DNA of 50,842 nt from a bacterium (lineage in GTDB: Bacteria > Moduliflexota > Moduliflexia > Moduliflexales > JAUQPW01), in assembly GCA_030550175.1 (NCBI GenBank), contig JAUQPW010000008.1, positions 34,137 through 84,978 of the forward strand, in the 5' to 3' direction. A model generated the notes under the pieces. It did not search any database, had not been told where the DNA came from, and worked only from the letters and a program-made list of their open reading frames with translations. Positions 1-8,695 of this stretch are shown here, piece by piece (position 1 is the stretch's first letter; the number at the start of each line of letters is the position of its first letter). The position numbers and the translations under genes were made by a program.

Positions 1-560
1 TAATGGGCTTGAGCACTCCCATCAGCACAAATACTGCTGTGCCCCACATGATTGGGAGATCCATAGGCAGCCATAAAGCGATCAATGAGACCTCCCATCT
101 GTCCCCGATTGCGACCGCTCATGAAAATGAGTCTATGGGGTTCCCCCTTCTCTCTCAGAGCTTTGAGTCTATTAACTACTGTGGTAATAGCTTCCTCCCA
201 ACTGATCTGTTCCCAATTTCCTGAACCCCGTTCACCTATTCGACGTAAGGGTCCTTTGATACGATCAGGATCGTAAAGGATCTGGAGACCGATATGCCCT
301 TTAGGACAGAGCCGCCCTTGATTAATTGGATGGCGGGGATTCCCTTCAATCTTAACCGCTCGTCCATCAACAACCCGAACTAGAATCCCACAACCGGCAG
401 GACATTGAAGGCAAACACTGGGAACTTGATGCTCCTCTCGAATCCGTTGGGGTGGCGCAACTCCTCCTTGTACAAAGTTCTTGGAAAGGTAGCCTGTTGC
501 TGCCATAGTCACGCCTCCAGCGAGAGATGTTTTAATAAAGGCTCGTCGTGAGAATTGCAT
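1..560 (-). CDS. Tat-exported molybdopterin oxidoreductase, N-terminal part (runs off the left edge)
   Basis: Reading the minus strand from the ATG at 560 gives an open frame to the window edge, about 186 residues. It opens with a twin-arginine signal (SRRAFIKTSLAGG) and a hydrophobic stretch. A Fe4S4-binding domain of the Mo-bisPGD family follows: VCLQCPAGCG, with the fourth Cys in RLCPKGH about 30 residues later. Next is the start of the catalytic domain, with SSICADGS near the edge, where Cys is a candidate molybdenum ligand. The protein is therefore a periplasmic DMSO-reductase-superfamily catalytic subunit. It differs from the NarG/Nxr-like alpha subunit at 22.8-26.3 kb in having a classical Cx2Cx3C motif. 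Substrate cannot be inferred, since most of the protein and any partner subunits lie outside the window. Confidence 0.88.
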   Translation of the reverse strand, partial: MQFSRRAFIKTSLAGGVTMAATGYLSKNFVQGGVAPPQRIREEHQVPSVCLQCPAGCGILVRVVDGRAVKIEGNPRHPINQGRLCPKGHIGLQILYDPDRIKGPLRRIGERGSGNWEQISWEEAITTVVNRLKALREKGEPHRLIFMSGRNRGQMGGLIDRFMAAYGSPNHVGHSSICADGSAQAH

Positions 561-767
561 AACCTTTTCCTCCTTCTTTCTCTGTTTTATGACTTCCGCC
601 CATACTGCCTAAACTAATTAAAACTAATTAAGAAAGACCGCAATTAGTGTGCCAGGTTCAAAATATAGAAACTCTCTCATAAGAGGTAGCCCCACGCTGG
701 AGGGCTCCAAACTCTGGATGAGGTGTAGGCATTGTACCATATCCTGAAAAGCAAGAACTTATGTCGC

Positions 768-855
768 CTGTCTTAAAGTCCGATAATGCTAATGGAAACC
801 CAATGTTTATAAAGCATATCAAGGAATGTCAGAAATCAGGACAGGAACAGACAGG
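768..855 (+). repeat. Dispersed ~84-bp element, copy A
   Basis: The copy starts CTGTCTTAAAGTCC and ends with CAGGACAGGAACAGACAG. Like the other copies it has a GGAAACCCAA-type centre, then TGTC...GGACA, then a terminal GACAG complementary to the leading CTGTC. This is the longest copy, with a slightly diverged right end. Confidence 0.65.
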
Positions 856-1155
856 AACAGATTAAACGGATTCGCCTTTTTAAGGAAGGTCCTCTTATCC
901 CCTGTTCCTTCCAACTGATGGGCAGATGGGTTTTTCTAAATTCGTTAATTAACTTGGCAATGTTAAATTACTGAAAAAACCCCAGTGGGATGGTCTGTCT
1001 GTAGCCAATGCGGTCTTGCTTCCGGATCTTTTAGCCCTGTAGGAACCTGTTTATAAAAAGACAATGTCAGATTTTACAGGCTATGGTTTCAGATATATAG
1101 AATTGTTACCCGAGCAAATAAGATAAATTCCTGAAAAAGAAGACCGTGTTAGATT

Positions 1156-1238
1156 TGTCTTTTGTCTTAATTCTTGACATAATTTGATAACTTTTATAAA
1201 TCTTAAATTTCCACGAATGTTGTAGGTTTTTAAGACAC
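1156..1238 (-). repeat. Dispersed ~84-bp element, copy B (inverted)
   Basis: On the minus strand it begins GTGTCTTAAAAACC, carries TACAACATTCGTGGAAA near its left third, and ends AAGACAAAAGACA. It is the only copy of the five in opposite orientation, lying about 300 bp from copy A. Confidence 0.65.
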
Positions 1239-1727
1239 ATAGCTTACATCTTACTTTTTAACTCAGAGGTCAGCCCGGACCTATAACTCTTTTTATGATA
1301 ATATCTTAAACCTGATCCCAATATCTTGTGAAGTCTGGCATTTGAATTGCTAATTTAGATCTAATCGGTGCCTGTTCAGAGGACTTTTATATAAGTATAT
1401 AAGCGAGATCTTAGAAGTCGAGGTTGTGCCAGCAAATAATTTACAGTTTGCCACAATCGAATATTTCAGCTTTTGCATGTGGCGGCTCATGGATAGGTAC
1501 CAGGACTCCGGATCTAAAACAAGCATCAATCATTGAGAAAATGGACCTTATACTGGCCCTTCTAAGGCTGCTTGCGAAGAAGGAGATGTGGAGATATTGC
1601 ATCTGACAGACCATTGCAGCAATAGAGCCAGGGAGAGGTAAAGCTTAAAGCAGAGGGAAGTTGTATCCTTCTTCCCCCTCATCTTAGGAGGCCGAGATAA
1701 GCGTCTGGCTTGAACAGGGAGGTACGT

Positions 1728-3242
1728 ATGTGGCTTAATAAGAAAGACTTACGTAAAGTGGTAAAAGCAGAGACCCATGCTTTCCGCTCGCCCGCGCCCA
1801 CCCAAATGATATCAAGTGGGGAGTTTATACCCCTTGCCCAGACTCCGGCGCAGTGCCATGTAGAGCAAAGAATCAAGGAGATAGCCGATATCCATGGCAA
1901 AAAGCTTGGGCTGAACCGGCGGCAGTTCCTCCGGACGAGTTGCGGTATGGCCGCGATGTTCCTGGCGATGAACGAAGTGTTCGGCCCCCTTTTCCATATT
2001 GATCCAGTAGAAGCTGCAGATCCGGAAGCTGCTGAGGAGCGCCGGGCATCCTTGGCCGGTGAGTTCATCTTCGATGCACAAACCCACCATGTTCATAATG
2101 CCTACTCCTGGGGAGGTATCCTATTCCTGACGCAATACGCTCAAGGGAAGAATCCGCAGAAGAAGGCCTGGAACCCCAAGTTAGGGACTATGCCGCCGAC
2201 CTTGGATTGGCTGAAGTTTGACCAGTATGTCAAGGAGATTTTCCTGGACAGTGACACTAAAGTGGCACTCCTCAGTGGGTTTACATCTGAAACACCGGAA
2301 AATATGGCTCTGACGTCGGACCAAATTGTAGAGAGCCGCAACCGTTTCAACGAGTTCACTGGAACCCGACGGATGCTGGCCCATGGCCTTTTCTGGCCAG
2401 GTAAAGAAGGTAATCTCGAGGAGATGGACCGACTGGTGAAAGAACTTAAAATTGATTCCTGGAAGGGATACACGGTGGGTGACCCGTTGTACGGGGAGTC
2501 CAAGTATCCCTGGATGATGAATGATGAGAAGATTGCCTTCCCTTGCTGGGAGCTAGCTGAAAAGTCAGGGGTCCGGAATGTATGTGTCCACAAAGGGCTG
2601 ATGCCTCCCGATTACGAGCAGAGCTTCAAGAACTGGCGTTATGCTGGCGTAGAGGATGTCGGTGAGGCAGCCAAGGCCTTCCCCAACCTGAACTTCATCA
2701 TCTACCACTCGGCCCTCAAACCACTCCTGGATGTTGAGGAGACAGCCGCAGAATTTGAAAAGACCGGTTATATCCCCTGGATTACCGACCTGGCCCAGAT
2801 TCCAAAAAAATACGGTGTGGATAACGTTTATGCCGAGTTGGGAACAGTTTTTGGCTCAACGGTAGTTACCCATCCTCGACTGGCAGCAGCTATCCTAGGA
2901 CAACTTATCCAGGGTTTTGGGGCAGACCATGTTATCTGGGGGACAGACTCAATCTGGTATGGAACACCCCAGTGGCAGATCGAGGCGTTTCGACGGCTTG
3001 AAATCCCTGAAGATCTGCAAGAAAAATACGGCTTTACTCCTTTGGGACCCGCCACAGGCTATGTTAAGCGTGCCATCTTTGGCCTTAATGGAGCCCGAGT
3101 GTTCAAAATAGACCACACGGCCAAGCTCGATCCGGTACCGCCAGATTTCAAGGATAAGATTACCACCATGAAGGCCGAGTATCAAGAATTGGGCCCAGAA
3201 CCCAGTAATACTTACTACGGATGGATCCGGAAACGAGTTTAG
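1728..3242 (+). CDS. Tat-exported amidohydrolase (metal-dependent TIM-barrel hydrolase)
   Basis: Amidohydrolase-2-type protein of 504 residues. I chose the ATG at 1728 because GGGAGG lies 5 bases upstream; the in-frame TTG at 1710 precedes that site. A twin-arginine motif (NRRQFLRTSCG) followed by a hydrophobic stretch lies about 60 residues in, so export is likely but the region before it is unusually long. The mature part begins near FDAQTHHVH, an HxH-type metal motif after the first strand. Further candidate metal or catalytic residues are in VCVHKGL, IIYHSAL and WGTDSIWYG, in the order expected for this fold. The substrate is unknown. A diheme cytochrome c gene follows in the same direction after a 187-bp gap. 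Confidence 0.85.
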   Translation: MWLNKKDLRKVVKAETHAFRSPAPTQMISSGEFIPLAQTPAQCHVEQRIKEIADIHGKKLGLNRRQFLRTSCGMAAMFLAMNEVFGPLFHIDPVEAADPEAAEERRASLAGEFIFDAQTHHVHNAYSWGGILFLTQYAQGKNPQKKAWNPKLGTMPPTLDWLKFDQYVKEIFLDSDTKVALLSGFTSETPENMALTSDQIVESRNRFNEFTGTRRMLAHGLFWPGKEGNLEEMDRLVKELKIDSWKGYTVGDPLYGESKYPWMMNDEKIAFPCWELAEKSGVRNVCVHKGLMPPDYEQSFKNWRYAGVEDVGEAAKAFPNLNFIIYHSALKPLLDVEETAAEFEKTGYIPWITDLAQIPKKYGVDNVYAELGTVFGSTVVTHPRLAAAILGQLIQGFGADHVIWGTDSIWYGTPQWQIEAFRRLEIPEDLQEKYGFTPLGPATGYVKRAIFGLNGARVFKIDHTAKLDPVPPDFKDKITTMKAEYQELGPEPSNTYYGWIRKRV

Positions 3243-3429
3243 GAAAAGAGGAACATGAGGAAATGGTGCAGAATCTCCATGAATTACAAGACGATCATTT
3301 GAATAACACCGACTCCACATGATTACTTCACCCAGGAGGTCCGGTTTCCCCTTTCCCCTGTCGATGGGAGGAACCGGCCCCCCTAAATCTGAAGTATTTA
3401 AGCGGTGGTATAAGGTCTGAGGAGAAGTT

Positions 3430-3930
3430 ATGAGAGTATACCCCACGAGATGGTTAGCTGGATGGATGATGGTCACAGGATTAACTCTTATGATCTGGAG
3501 AGTAGGGTTTGCCCAGGGGGTTTCCTGTTCCAAGCCCATAGCACCTTGTAAAGCCTGTCACACCTCGGCTGCTGTGATGAGGGAGTTGGTGGGATGTATG
3601 GCTCAACCCTGGATAATCCCACCCGAAGCGAAAGAAGCGAAAAATCCGATTCCAAGTTCTCCTAAAGTCCTCGAAGAGGGCAAAGGGCTTTATAAGGTCA
3701 ATTGTGAAGGTTGCCATGGAACCCAGGAAGGTGAATTAGGCCCCATCGCAATGAAATTTACCATACCTGTTCCTAACCTCAGTGCTCCAACCGTCCAGGC
3801 CCAGACGGATGGAGAGTTATTTTGGAAGATTTCCAATGGGAAAGGTATCATGCCTGCCTGGAACACCATTCTGACCGATGAAGACTGCTGGAAGCTGGTG
3901 ATCTTTATTCGGACCTTCCGGAACCCCTAA
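3430..3930 (+). CDS. Diheme c-type cytochrome
   Basis: 166 residues with an N-terminal signal peptide or anchor (about residues 8-29) and two CxxCH heme-c motifs: CKACH at 40-44 and CEGCH at 92-96. The second lies in a standard class I cytochrome c domain (LYKVNCEGCHG ... IMPAWNTILTDEDCW) with Met from GIMPAW as a plausible axial ligand. The first motif sits in a Cys-rich spacer (VSCSKPIAPCKACH), so two further cysteines are nearby. It is periplasmic and probably shuttles electrons, perhaps for the molybdoenzyme whose gene is read from the left part of the window. Assignment to a partner is inference from position only. Confidence 0.85.
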   Translation: MRVYPTRWLAGWMMVTGLTLMIWRVGFAQGVSCSKPIAPCKACHTSAAVMRELVGCMAQPWIIPPEAKEAKNPIPSSPKVLEEGKGLYKVNCEGCHGTQEGELGPIAMKFTIPVPNLSAPTVQAQTDGELFWKISNGKGIMPAWNTILTDEDCWKLVIFIRTFRNP

Positions 3931-3988
3931 CAGGGTCGTAGGGACGAAGAGATAGCAACAGCCATCCTTAGTTGATCAAAAAATTCCG

Positions 3989-4567
3989 ATGTCAGATGAT
4001 ATTCTTTGGACAGAAGAAGCTTTGAAGCGAGTTCAGAACGCACCAGATTTCGTACGGTCGGGTATCTACAAACTCATGGTCAAGCGAGCTCGAGAGCGTG
4101 GATATAAAGTCATCACTTCTGAGTTTTTAACCGAGATCCGAAATGAATCCATGGTGCGAGTCTCCAAAGTTATTAAGAAGTTTGGGTTTGAAGAACTCAG
4201 CATGGGTGCGTTTGAAGTAGCTAAAGAAAAAATGCAAAAAAATCCTCGAAAGGTAAAGGTGATTGAAGAGATTAAGAACTTTCTAAAACAACGTACGGGG
4301 AAAAATGAAAGGATTCTGGAGAAATTCAGAAGCTATATAGTGACAGTTCCAGAACGGGGCCTCCCTTGGACAGAAGAAGCCTTAAAGCGCATGGAGAGAG
4401 TACCTCCTTTTGTCAAATCTATGGCCGAAAAAACCATTGAAACAGAAGCCAAAAGGCGGGGGGAGAAGGTTGTAACCCCGGAGGTTGTGGAAGCCGTTTT
4501 TCACCAACTTATTCCGGATACCGTTAAACAGGCTTTAGGGATTAGAAGAACAGAACTTTCTTCCTAG
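3989..4567 (+). CDS. Protein with two PCP_red-type domains
   Basis: 192 residues made of two copies of a short helical domain. The first starts near residue 5 (ILWTEEALKRVQNAPDFVR) and the second near 125 (LPWTEEALKRMERVPPFVK). Each is followed by a basic helix and a VITSEFL or VVTPEVV segment. This is the pattern of the PCP_red domain, best known from the C-terminus of light-independent protochlorophyllide reductase subunit B but also found alone or in other fusions in non-phototrophs. No nitrogenase-like catalytic region is present, so chlorophyll synthesis is not implied. The linker is Lys-rich. Its stop codon shares the CTAG at 4564-4567 with the stop of the convergent gene. Confidence 0.7.
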   Translation: MSDDILWTEEALKRVQNAPDFVRSGIYKLMVKRARERGYKVITSEFLTEIRNESMVRVSKVIKKFGFEELSMGAFEVAKEKMQKNPRKVKVIEEIKNFLKQRTGKNERILEKFRSYIVTVPERGLPWTEEALKRMERVPPFVKSMAEKTIETEAKRRGEKVVTPEVVEAVFHQLIPDTVKQALGIRRTELSS

Positions 4568-6234
4568 GAAGGAAAGGGCAGATGTTGTACAAACAGATCG
4601 TTGAAGCGGGGATCAGAGGAAAGCTCTAAATACTCCACAGAACGGGCGATAGAAGCAACGGTTTTCCTGAAATCTCTATGGCAGAGGACCATTCGAGCAC
4701 CGACACCGGCAGCATTTCCAAGGCATACGATCCTCTCAAGGTCGATATTTGCTAAAAGTCCTATACGGACGGCTGCGCAAGGATCCAGGGAAGTGCCAAA
4801 GGCGCCACACAGGTAAATCTGATCCAGTTGATGGGGGAATAAACCGGCATATTCCAGCAGTCGTTCCACACCTGCGGCGATGGTAGCCTTGGCTGCTTGT
4901 AGTTCCTGCACATCCCTTTGAGAGAGAAGAATCTCCCTTCCTTCGTTAGATGCCACCACCAGTTCAGGTCCATCCCTTGTGTCCCTGAGCCGGGAAGCTA
5001 AGAGGGAACTGATATCTTTACGGAAGCGGCCTGAGGGGAACAATATCCCCACGTCTACTAACAAAGCAAGTAAAGAAATCAGTCCTGAACCGGAGATGCC
5101 CCGGGGTTTGTTCTCACCCAGCACCTGATACTCCAACGAACTTCTCTCAGGATTGTAGAGGAATCGACTTATAGCGCCGGGCTGGGCTCGTATACCACAG
5201 CGAACGCGACCTCCCTCAAAGGCAGGCCCGGCGGCTACCGAGCAGGCTAAGAGCCTTCCTTGATGGCACAGAAGTACCTTGGCATCAGTTCCTATATCTA
5301 CTACAAGACAGGTGTCTTTCCGCCGCTCCATACCCAAGAAGAGAGCTGTAGCTACAACATCAGCCCCCAGATAACCTGATATCAGTGGAAGGGTCTCCAG
5401 TCTGGCCTCATCCAAAAGCCCCTTCAAGGGTAAATCTTTGAGGGGAAATATCTTTCCTTCGATGAAAGAAGGCTTGAAGGGAGAGACCTCTATAGGATCT
5501 ATTCCTAGTAGAAAATGTAACATAACAGGATTACCCACTACCACCAGGTGAAAGATATCTTCAAGAGCGCAGCTCCCTAAACGGGTCAACTGAAGGATAA
5601 GCCGCCACACTGCAGAGAGACAAAGGAGCTGGAGTCGGCATAGACCCTTGCTGCTGGAGCGGGTGTAACAAATGCGGGAGAAACCATCGGGTCCATACGC
5701 AACCTGGGGATTTCGGGTACTGAGGGCCGCCTTTTGAACTCCCGTCTTCAGATCTACTAGATAGGCTGCCAGGGTAGTAGTACCTATATCTAACACGATC
5801 CCCATAAGGGGATCATCCCGAGCCTGGCGTACCTGTAAAAGTTCGTCATCAAAAAAAATTAGCTCTTGATCCCCTTCTCGCCGTGAATATACCGAGGGTT
5901 GCAACTCCACCGCAACCTCCTGGAATACATCTAAACATTTGTAAGTAGGTCCTACATCCAAAAAAGCCACTTCCACCTGAGTATCTTCTTTCACATGAAA
6001 GAAACAGGCCAGACGGTACCCTTCTTCCAGATCTGAGGAGGTTAGAAGCCGCAAGTCTCCAGAACTGGGGGGAAAAGTATGATGGATAAGACGAACTCGG
6101 CATCTACCACAGGTTCCCCATTCAGCACATTCTAGGAAAAGAGGAAGTGAGGTGCTCCGATAGGCATCCAGAAGAGTGCTTCCCTTCGGTACCTGAACTG
6201 TTACCCTCTGTGGAAGAAAAGTTACATTGACCAT
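4564..6234 (-). CDS. ASKHA-domain protein with N-terminal 2Fe-2S ferredoxin domain (corrinoid activation/DUF4445 type)
   Basis: 556 residues. The N-terminal ~90 residues are a plant-type 2Fe-2S ferredoxin domain with Cys at 36, 42 and 45 (LECAEWGTCGRCRV) and a fourth near 77 (YRLACFF). The rest is an ASKHA ATPase-like fold with two phosphate-binding segments: GIVLDIGTTTLAAYLVD near 145 and CLVVDIGTDAKVLL near 310. This is the architecture of the reductive activators of corrinoid proteins (RACo, RamA-related), which use ATP to raise cob(II)alamin to cob(I)alamin. No corrinoid protein or methyltransferase is visible in the window, so the partner is unknown. A 3' fragment of another reading frame lies just upstream. 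Confidence 0.8.
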   Translation of the reverse strand: MVNVTFLPQRVTVQVPKGSTLLDAYRSTSLPLFLECAEWGTCGRCRVRLIHHTFPPSSGDLRLLTSSDLEEGYRLACFFHVKEDTQVEVAFLDVGPTYKCLDVFQEVAVELQPSVYSRREGDQELIFFDDELLQVRQARDDPLMGIVLDIGTTTLAAYLVDLKTGVQKAALSTRNPQVAYGPDGFSRICYTRSSSKGLCRLQLLCLSAVWRLILQLTRLGSCALEDIFHLVVVGNPVMLHFLLGIDPIEVSPFKPSFIEGKIFPLKDLPLKGLLDEARLETLPLISGYLGADVVATALFLGMERRKDTCLVVDIGTDAKVLLCHQGRLLACSVAAGPAFEGGRVRCGIRAQPGAISRFLYNPERSSLEYQVLGENKPRGISGSGLISLLALLVDVGILFPSGRFRKDISSLLASRLRDTRDGPELVVASNEGREILLSQRDVQELQAAKATIAAGVERLLEYAGLFPHQLDQIYLCGAFGTSLDPCAAVRIGLLANIDLERIVCLGNAAGVGARMVLCHRDFRKTVASIARSVEYLELSSDPRFNDLFVQHLPFPS

Positions 6235-6266
6235 AGGAAGTATCTCAGGCCGGTACCAAACCCAGG

Positions 6267-6413
6267 TCAGGGCTTTATATCACTACCCATGTTAAAGCAC
6301 ACCTGATGAACCTTGTAAACTGAACCCCCAGCAGCAAATTCTGGAGCGTATCCGGCAAGCTCCTTCAGACCCAAGTCATAAACTTCCAAACCAGCTTCTT
6401 CCAGTATCTGTGA
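6267..6413 (-). pseudogene. Possible 3' remnant of an unidentified gene
   Basis: On the minus strand an open frame without any start codon ends in TGA at 6267-6269, 32 bases before the ASKHA gene start. It reads like a genuine protein tail (LEEAGLEVYDLGLKELAG, then YAPEFAAGGSVYKVHQV), with no low-complexity signature. Upstream it runs into a stop and then repeat-like sequence. I infer the leftover C-terminus of a deleted gene, possibly a former operon partner of the ASKHA gene. I do not recognise the family. Confidence 0.3.
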
Positions 6414-6973
6414 AAGGTGAATTGATATTAATAACCAATTCTGATGGAATAGGTTGCATTCTGGGGAGGGGCAATTCTATATGGCTCTTATTGCAGGCTA
6501 TCCCTCCTTGCAGGCAGGGAGGGTTAGGGTGGGTCCACGCCTGCTTTACATTCCATTTCAATACTGACCTGGTATTAACTCCCTCTCCCGAACATTCCCT
6601 CTCAAACGTTAAGGAAAGCTGCAATTTATATTCCAAGCTTCATAAAACGCCGGGGTTTTCCCCAGGACGTTGGGATATCCATAATTATCGATATTAAGCC
6701 GGCTGCAGGTGTAACACGATATATTCTCATTGGAAGGTAGGGATTAAATAGATTGTCCTAAAGTTCTACAATTCCAGTAAAAACCCAATATCCATGGGAG
6801 ATATCAGGTGATGTCGGAAGTTAGGGCAAAAGACAAGTCCGGTACCATTTTAAAGATTACAGTATCTTATCTATCCTTATCAGGAGCGATGGGAGCTGAA
6901 GTCCTCAGCGAAGTAAAGCCGTCTTTGCTCGCATGGGCCTAGATGAGCCAATATATGGCCATACCAACAGATC
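6414..6973. other. Intergenic region with repeat material
   Basis: Between the remnant and nosY nothing convincingly coding is seen. It includes a short inverted C-rich/G-rich element near 6500-6530 (CCCTCCTTGCAGGCAGGGAGGG), a Pyr-rich stretch near 6580, and copy C of the dispersed element. Confidence 0.5.
6754..6837 (+). repeat. Dispersed ~84-bp element, copy C
   Basis: Begins TTGTCCTAAAGTTCTACA, has AAAAACCCAATATC in the centre and ends GGGCAAAAGACAAG. Spacing and conserved blocks match copies D and E. It lies downstream of nosY. Confidence 0.65.
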
Positions 6974-7804
6974 TTAAATATCTTGCTTTCGCAATACCCG
7001 ATCTGAAATAAGGAGGGGGGTAGCCACCCAGACCCCGAGGGCTGAGATCAGAAGCAGGCTGCTCGCCATCTGACCACCCAGGAATTTTACCAAAGCCGCT
7101 CCGGCAGCACCAAAAATGGTCGTACCATTCAGCAGAATGAGGCTGGAGACCCTGACCATATCAACTGGGTTGCCGAAAAGTGAAAGGAAGATAAAGATAT
7201 TAGCGGTTCTTTCTTTGAAAACAAAGGTAAGTCCGATAACAAGCAGGTCATACAAGAGTACAAAGAAAAACCAGAGAAAAAGCGAAAAGCCAAAGGCTTT
7301 TGCTTTCTTCCCGGATAAAATGGCAACCATAGCCGAAAGGGATAGGAATACCAGTGCAAGGAGAAGCCCAAGCCCAACAAAGGCGAGGAAACGGGTCAAA
7401 CCCTCCGTTCCTACCTGGACAGCAATGACGAACCCCGCCAATCCAAAGCCGATGAAGGTCGCCGTTGTAATAGAAAGGAAAAGACCAAGGATTTTTCCCA
7501 GCAAGATTTCGCTGCGAGTTACCGGCTGAGAGAATAAAAGTTCATTTGCGCTTTTCTCACCGGTGAAGCTGAGGGTTCCCATCATGAGTGAAACAACGGG
7601 AATGAGATAAAGCACAAGATTAAGCAGGCTGGCGGAAGTCCTTGTGAATCCTTGAAAACCTACAAATCCTGCGGTTACAAGCCCGAAATATGAAATCGCC
7701 AGGGCAATAATCCCAAACCCTCCAGCAAAAACGAGTGTCCATTTAGCCCGGATGTTGATCTTAAGTTCCTGATGTGCAATGGTGGTAACCGTATTGAAAT
7801 CCAT
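6974..7804 (-). CDS. nosY: NosY, ABC transporter permease of the nitrous oxide reductase maturation system
   Basis: 276 residues from the ATG at 7804. The frame extends to 7840, but the GGAGGAGGTG Shine-Dalgarno, which overlaps the nosL stop, lies downstream of that upper start. Six hydrophobic segments are visible, with the ABC-2 permease feature LLFSQPVTRSEILLGKILG (extracytoplasmic-loop/coupling region) typical of NosY. NosY pairs with the NosF ATPase, and with NosD it handles assembly of the Cu-S centre of NosZ. It is nearly co-translated with nosL. Here nosL-nosY are separated from nosD-nosF by a diguanylate cyclase gene, an unusual interruption. Confidence 0.88.
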   Translation of the reverse strand: MDFNTVTTIAHQELKINIRAKWTLVFAGGFGIIALAISYFGLVTAGFVGFQGFTRTSASLLNLVLYLIPVVSLMMGTLSFTGEKSANELLFSQPVTRSEILLGKILGLFLSITTATFIGFGLAGFVIAVQVGTEGLTRFLAFVGLGLLLALVFLSLSAMVAILSGKKAKAFGFSLFLWFFFVLLYDLLVIGLTFVFKERTANIFIFLSLFGNPVDMVRVSSLILLNGTTIFGAAGAALVKFLGGQMASSLLLISALGVWVATPLLISDRVLRKQDI

Positions 7805-7817
7805 AAGCTTGATGTTT

Positions 7818-8291
7818 TCACCTCCTCCAAAGATCATCAAAGGTGAGAATCTGACCTCGATATTTCCTTGAGAATTCCTCGGCCTTCAATCTATCTTTAA
7901 AGGCAACCAAGCCACTGGCCATGGGGCTTGGTATCGCTTCTGATTTTACATAACTGGAGTGTTCGGCGTTGAGCCACTTTAGGTTGTCATAATCTGTGAC
8001 GAAGTAAACCGCTATTTTATCTTTCAAACCACGTTCATGGATGAATCGGATCATACATCCGATATCATCAAATTTGAATACTGTACCATCTTGATCAATG
8101 AATTCTGCAGCGTATCGCTTCTCAGAAATGGCCATTTTACAAAACGAGCACATATCTCCAGCCTCAATATCAACCGGCTGGAGTTGCTGGCTTTGACAGG
8201 CTATCAGGATTATGAGTAAGAGTAAGATCAGGAGAATTTTCTTCATAATTAAACGGAAAATCTGGGAAACCCTCTTTCCTATAGAAATCAT
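7818..8291 (-). CDS. nosL: NosL, copper-binding lipoprotein
   Basis: Lipoprotein of the NosL family, which delivers Cu(I) to NosZ. After a hydrophobic signal (LLILLLLIILIAC) a lipobox Cys is followed by the diagnostic DMCSFCKMAIS motif with the copper-binding Cys/Met residues. Later family features are FKFDDIGCM and YVKSEAIPSPM (Ser-Pro-Met, also typical). The frame opens at 8291, but the ATG at 8246 (MKKILLILL) gives a more normal signal peptide and is the likelier start. The stop codon lies inside the nosY Shine-Dalgarno, implying coupling. Confidence 0.9.
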   Translation of the reverse strand: MISIGKRVSQIFRLIMKKILLILLLLIILIACQSQQLQPVDIEAGDMCSFCKMAISEKRYAAEFIDQDGTVFKFDDIGCMIRFIHERGLKDKIAVYFVTDYDNLKWLNAEHSSYVKSEAIPSPMASGLVAFKDRLKAEEFSRKYRGQILTFDDLWRR

Positions 8292-8344
8292 AACATACTA
8301 GAACCTTTTCTATTATGGCTACGGCAGGGAACAATTGGCATGAC

Positions 8345-8695
8345 CTAGGGTTCCCTGGGTGATAACTGCCTTTCTTTCTGCAGCAGCTTTACAAATTCTT
8401 CAGCCGATAGAGGGGGACTGAACAGGTAACCCTGGGCCTTATCACACCCCTGTGCACGTAAGAAGCCCAACTGTTCCTCTGTTTCTACGCCCTCTGCAAT
8501 TACTTCCAGTTCCAAACTGTGGACCAAGGTAATTACGGCAGAGACTATTACTGCATCATCTGGATCAATAAAAATATCCCTTACAAAAGATCGATCGATC
8601 TTTAAAGTATCTATAGGAAAATGTTTCAGGTGATTTAAAAAAGAATAGCCCATTCCAAAATCATCTATGGAAATTTTTACCCCTAACGCTCGATA
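8345..8695 (-). pseudogene. Out-of-frame remnant of an EAL (c-di-GMP phosphodiesterase) domain
   Basis: The frame contains only the C-terminal half of an EAL domain: [24 protein letters not shown], then [18 protein letters not shown] and a standard C-terminus. The first ~145 residues of the domain, including the EAL catalytic motif and the first metal ligands, are absent. The frame begins where the upstream PAS-GGDEF protein ends and is in a different reading phase. This is the relic of a former GGDEF-EAL C-terminus after an internal deletion. An internal ATG near 8653 could give a 102-residue fragment, but that would lack an active site. Confidence 0.8.

Larger units (their letters stand above)
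561..1727. other. 1.2-kb intergenic region with two copies of a dispersed repeat
   Basis: No convincing gene is seen between the leftward molybdoenzyme and the rightward amidohydrolase, so both divergent promoters should lie here. The region holds one plus-strand and one minus-strand copy of the ~84-bp dispersed element. A short open frame at 1424-1606 has no ribosome-binding site and no recognisable family, and is not called. Confidence 0.6.

Noticed and set aside
1424..1606. 60-residue plus-strand open frame
   Set aside because: No ribosome site or family; lies in repeat-rich intergenic sequence.
2949..3539. 196-residue minus-strand open frame
   Set aside because: It overlaps the amidohydrolase and cytochrome c genes in antisense; its translation shows no domain.
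6376..6697. Two opposing open frames of 86 and 95 residues
   Set aside because: Both run through repeat-like sequence; neither has a ribosome site. A third phase of the minus strand looks more protein-like and is listed as a remnant.
8345..8653. Independent 102-residue EAL protein
   Set aside because: It lacks the EAL catalytic motif and half the barrel, and joins directly to the end of the GGDEF gene out of phase; a deletion relic explains it better.
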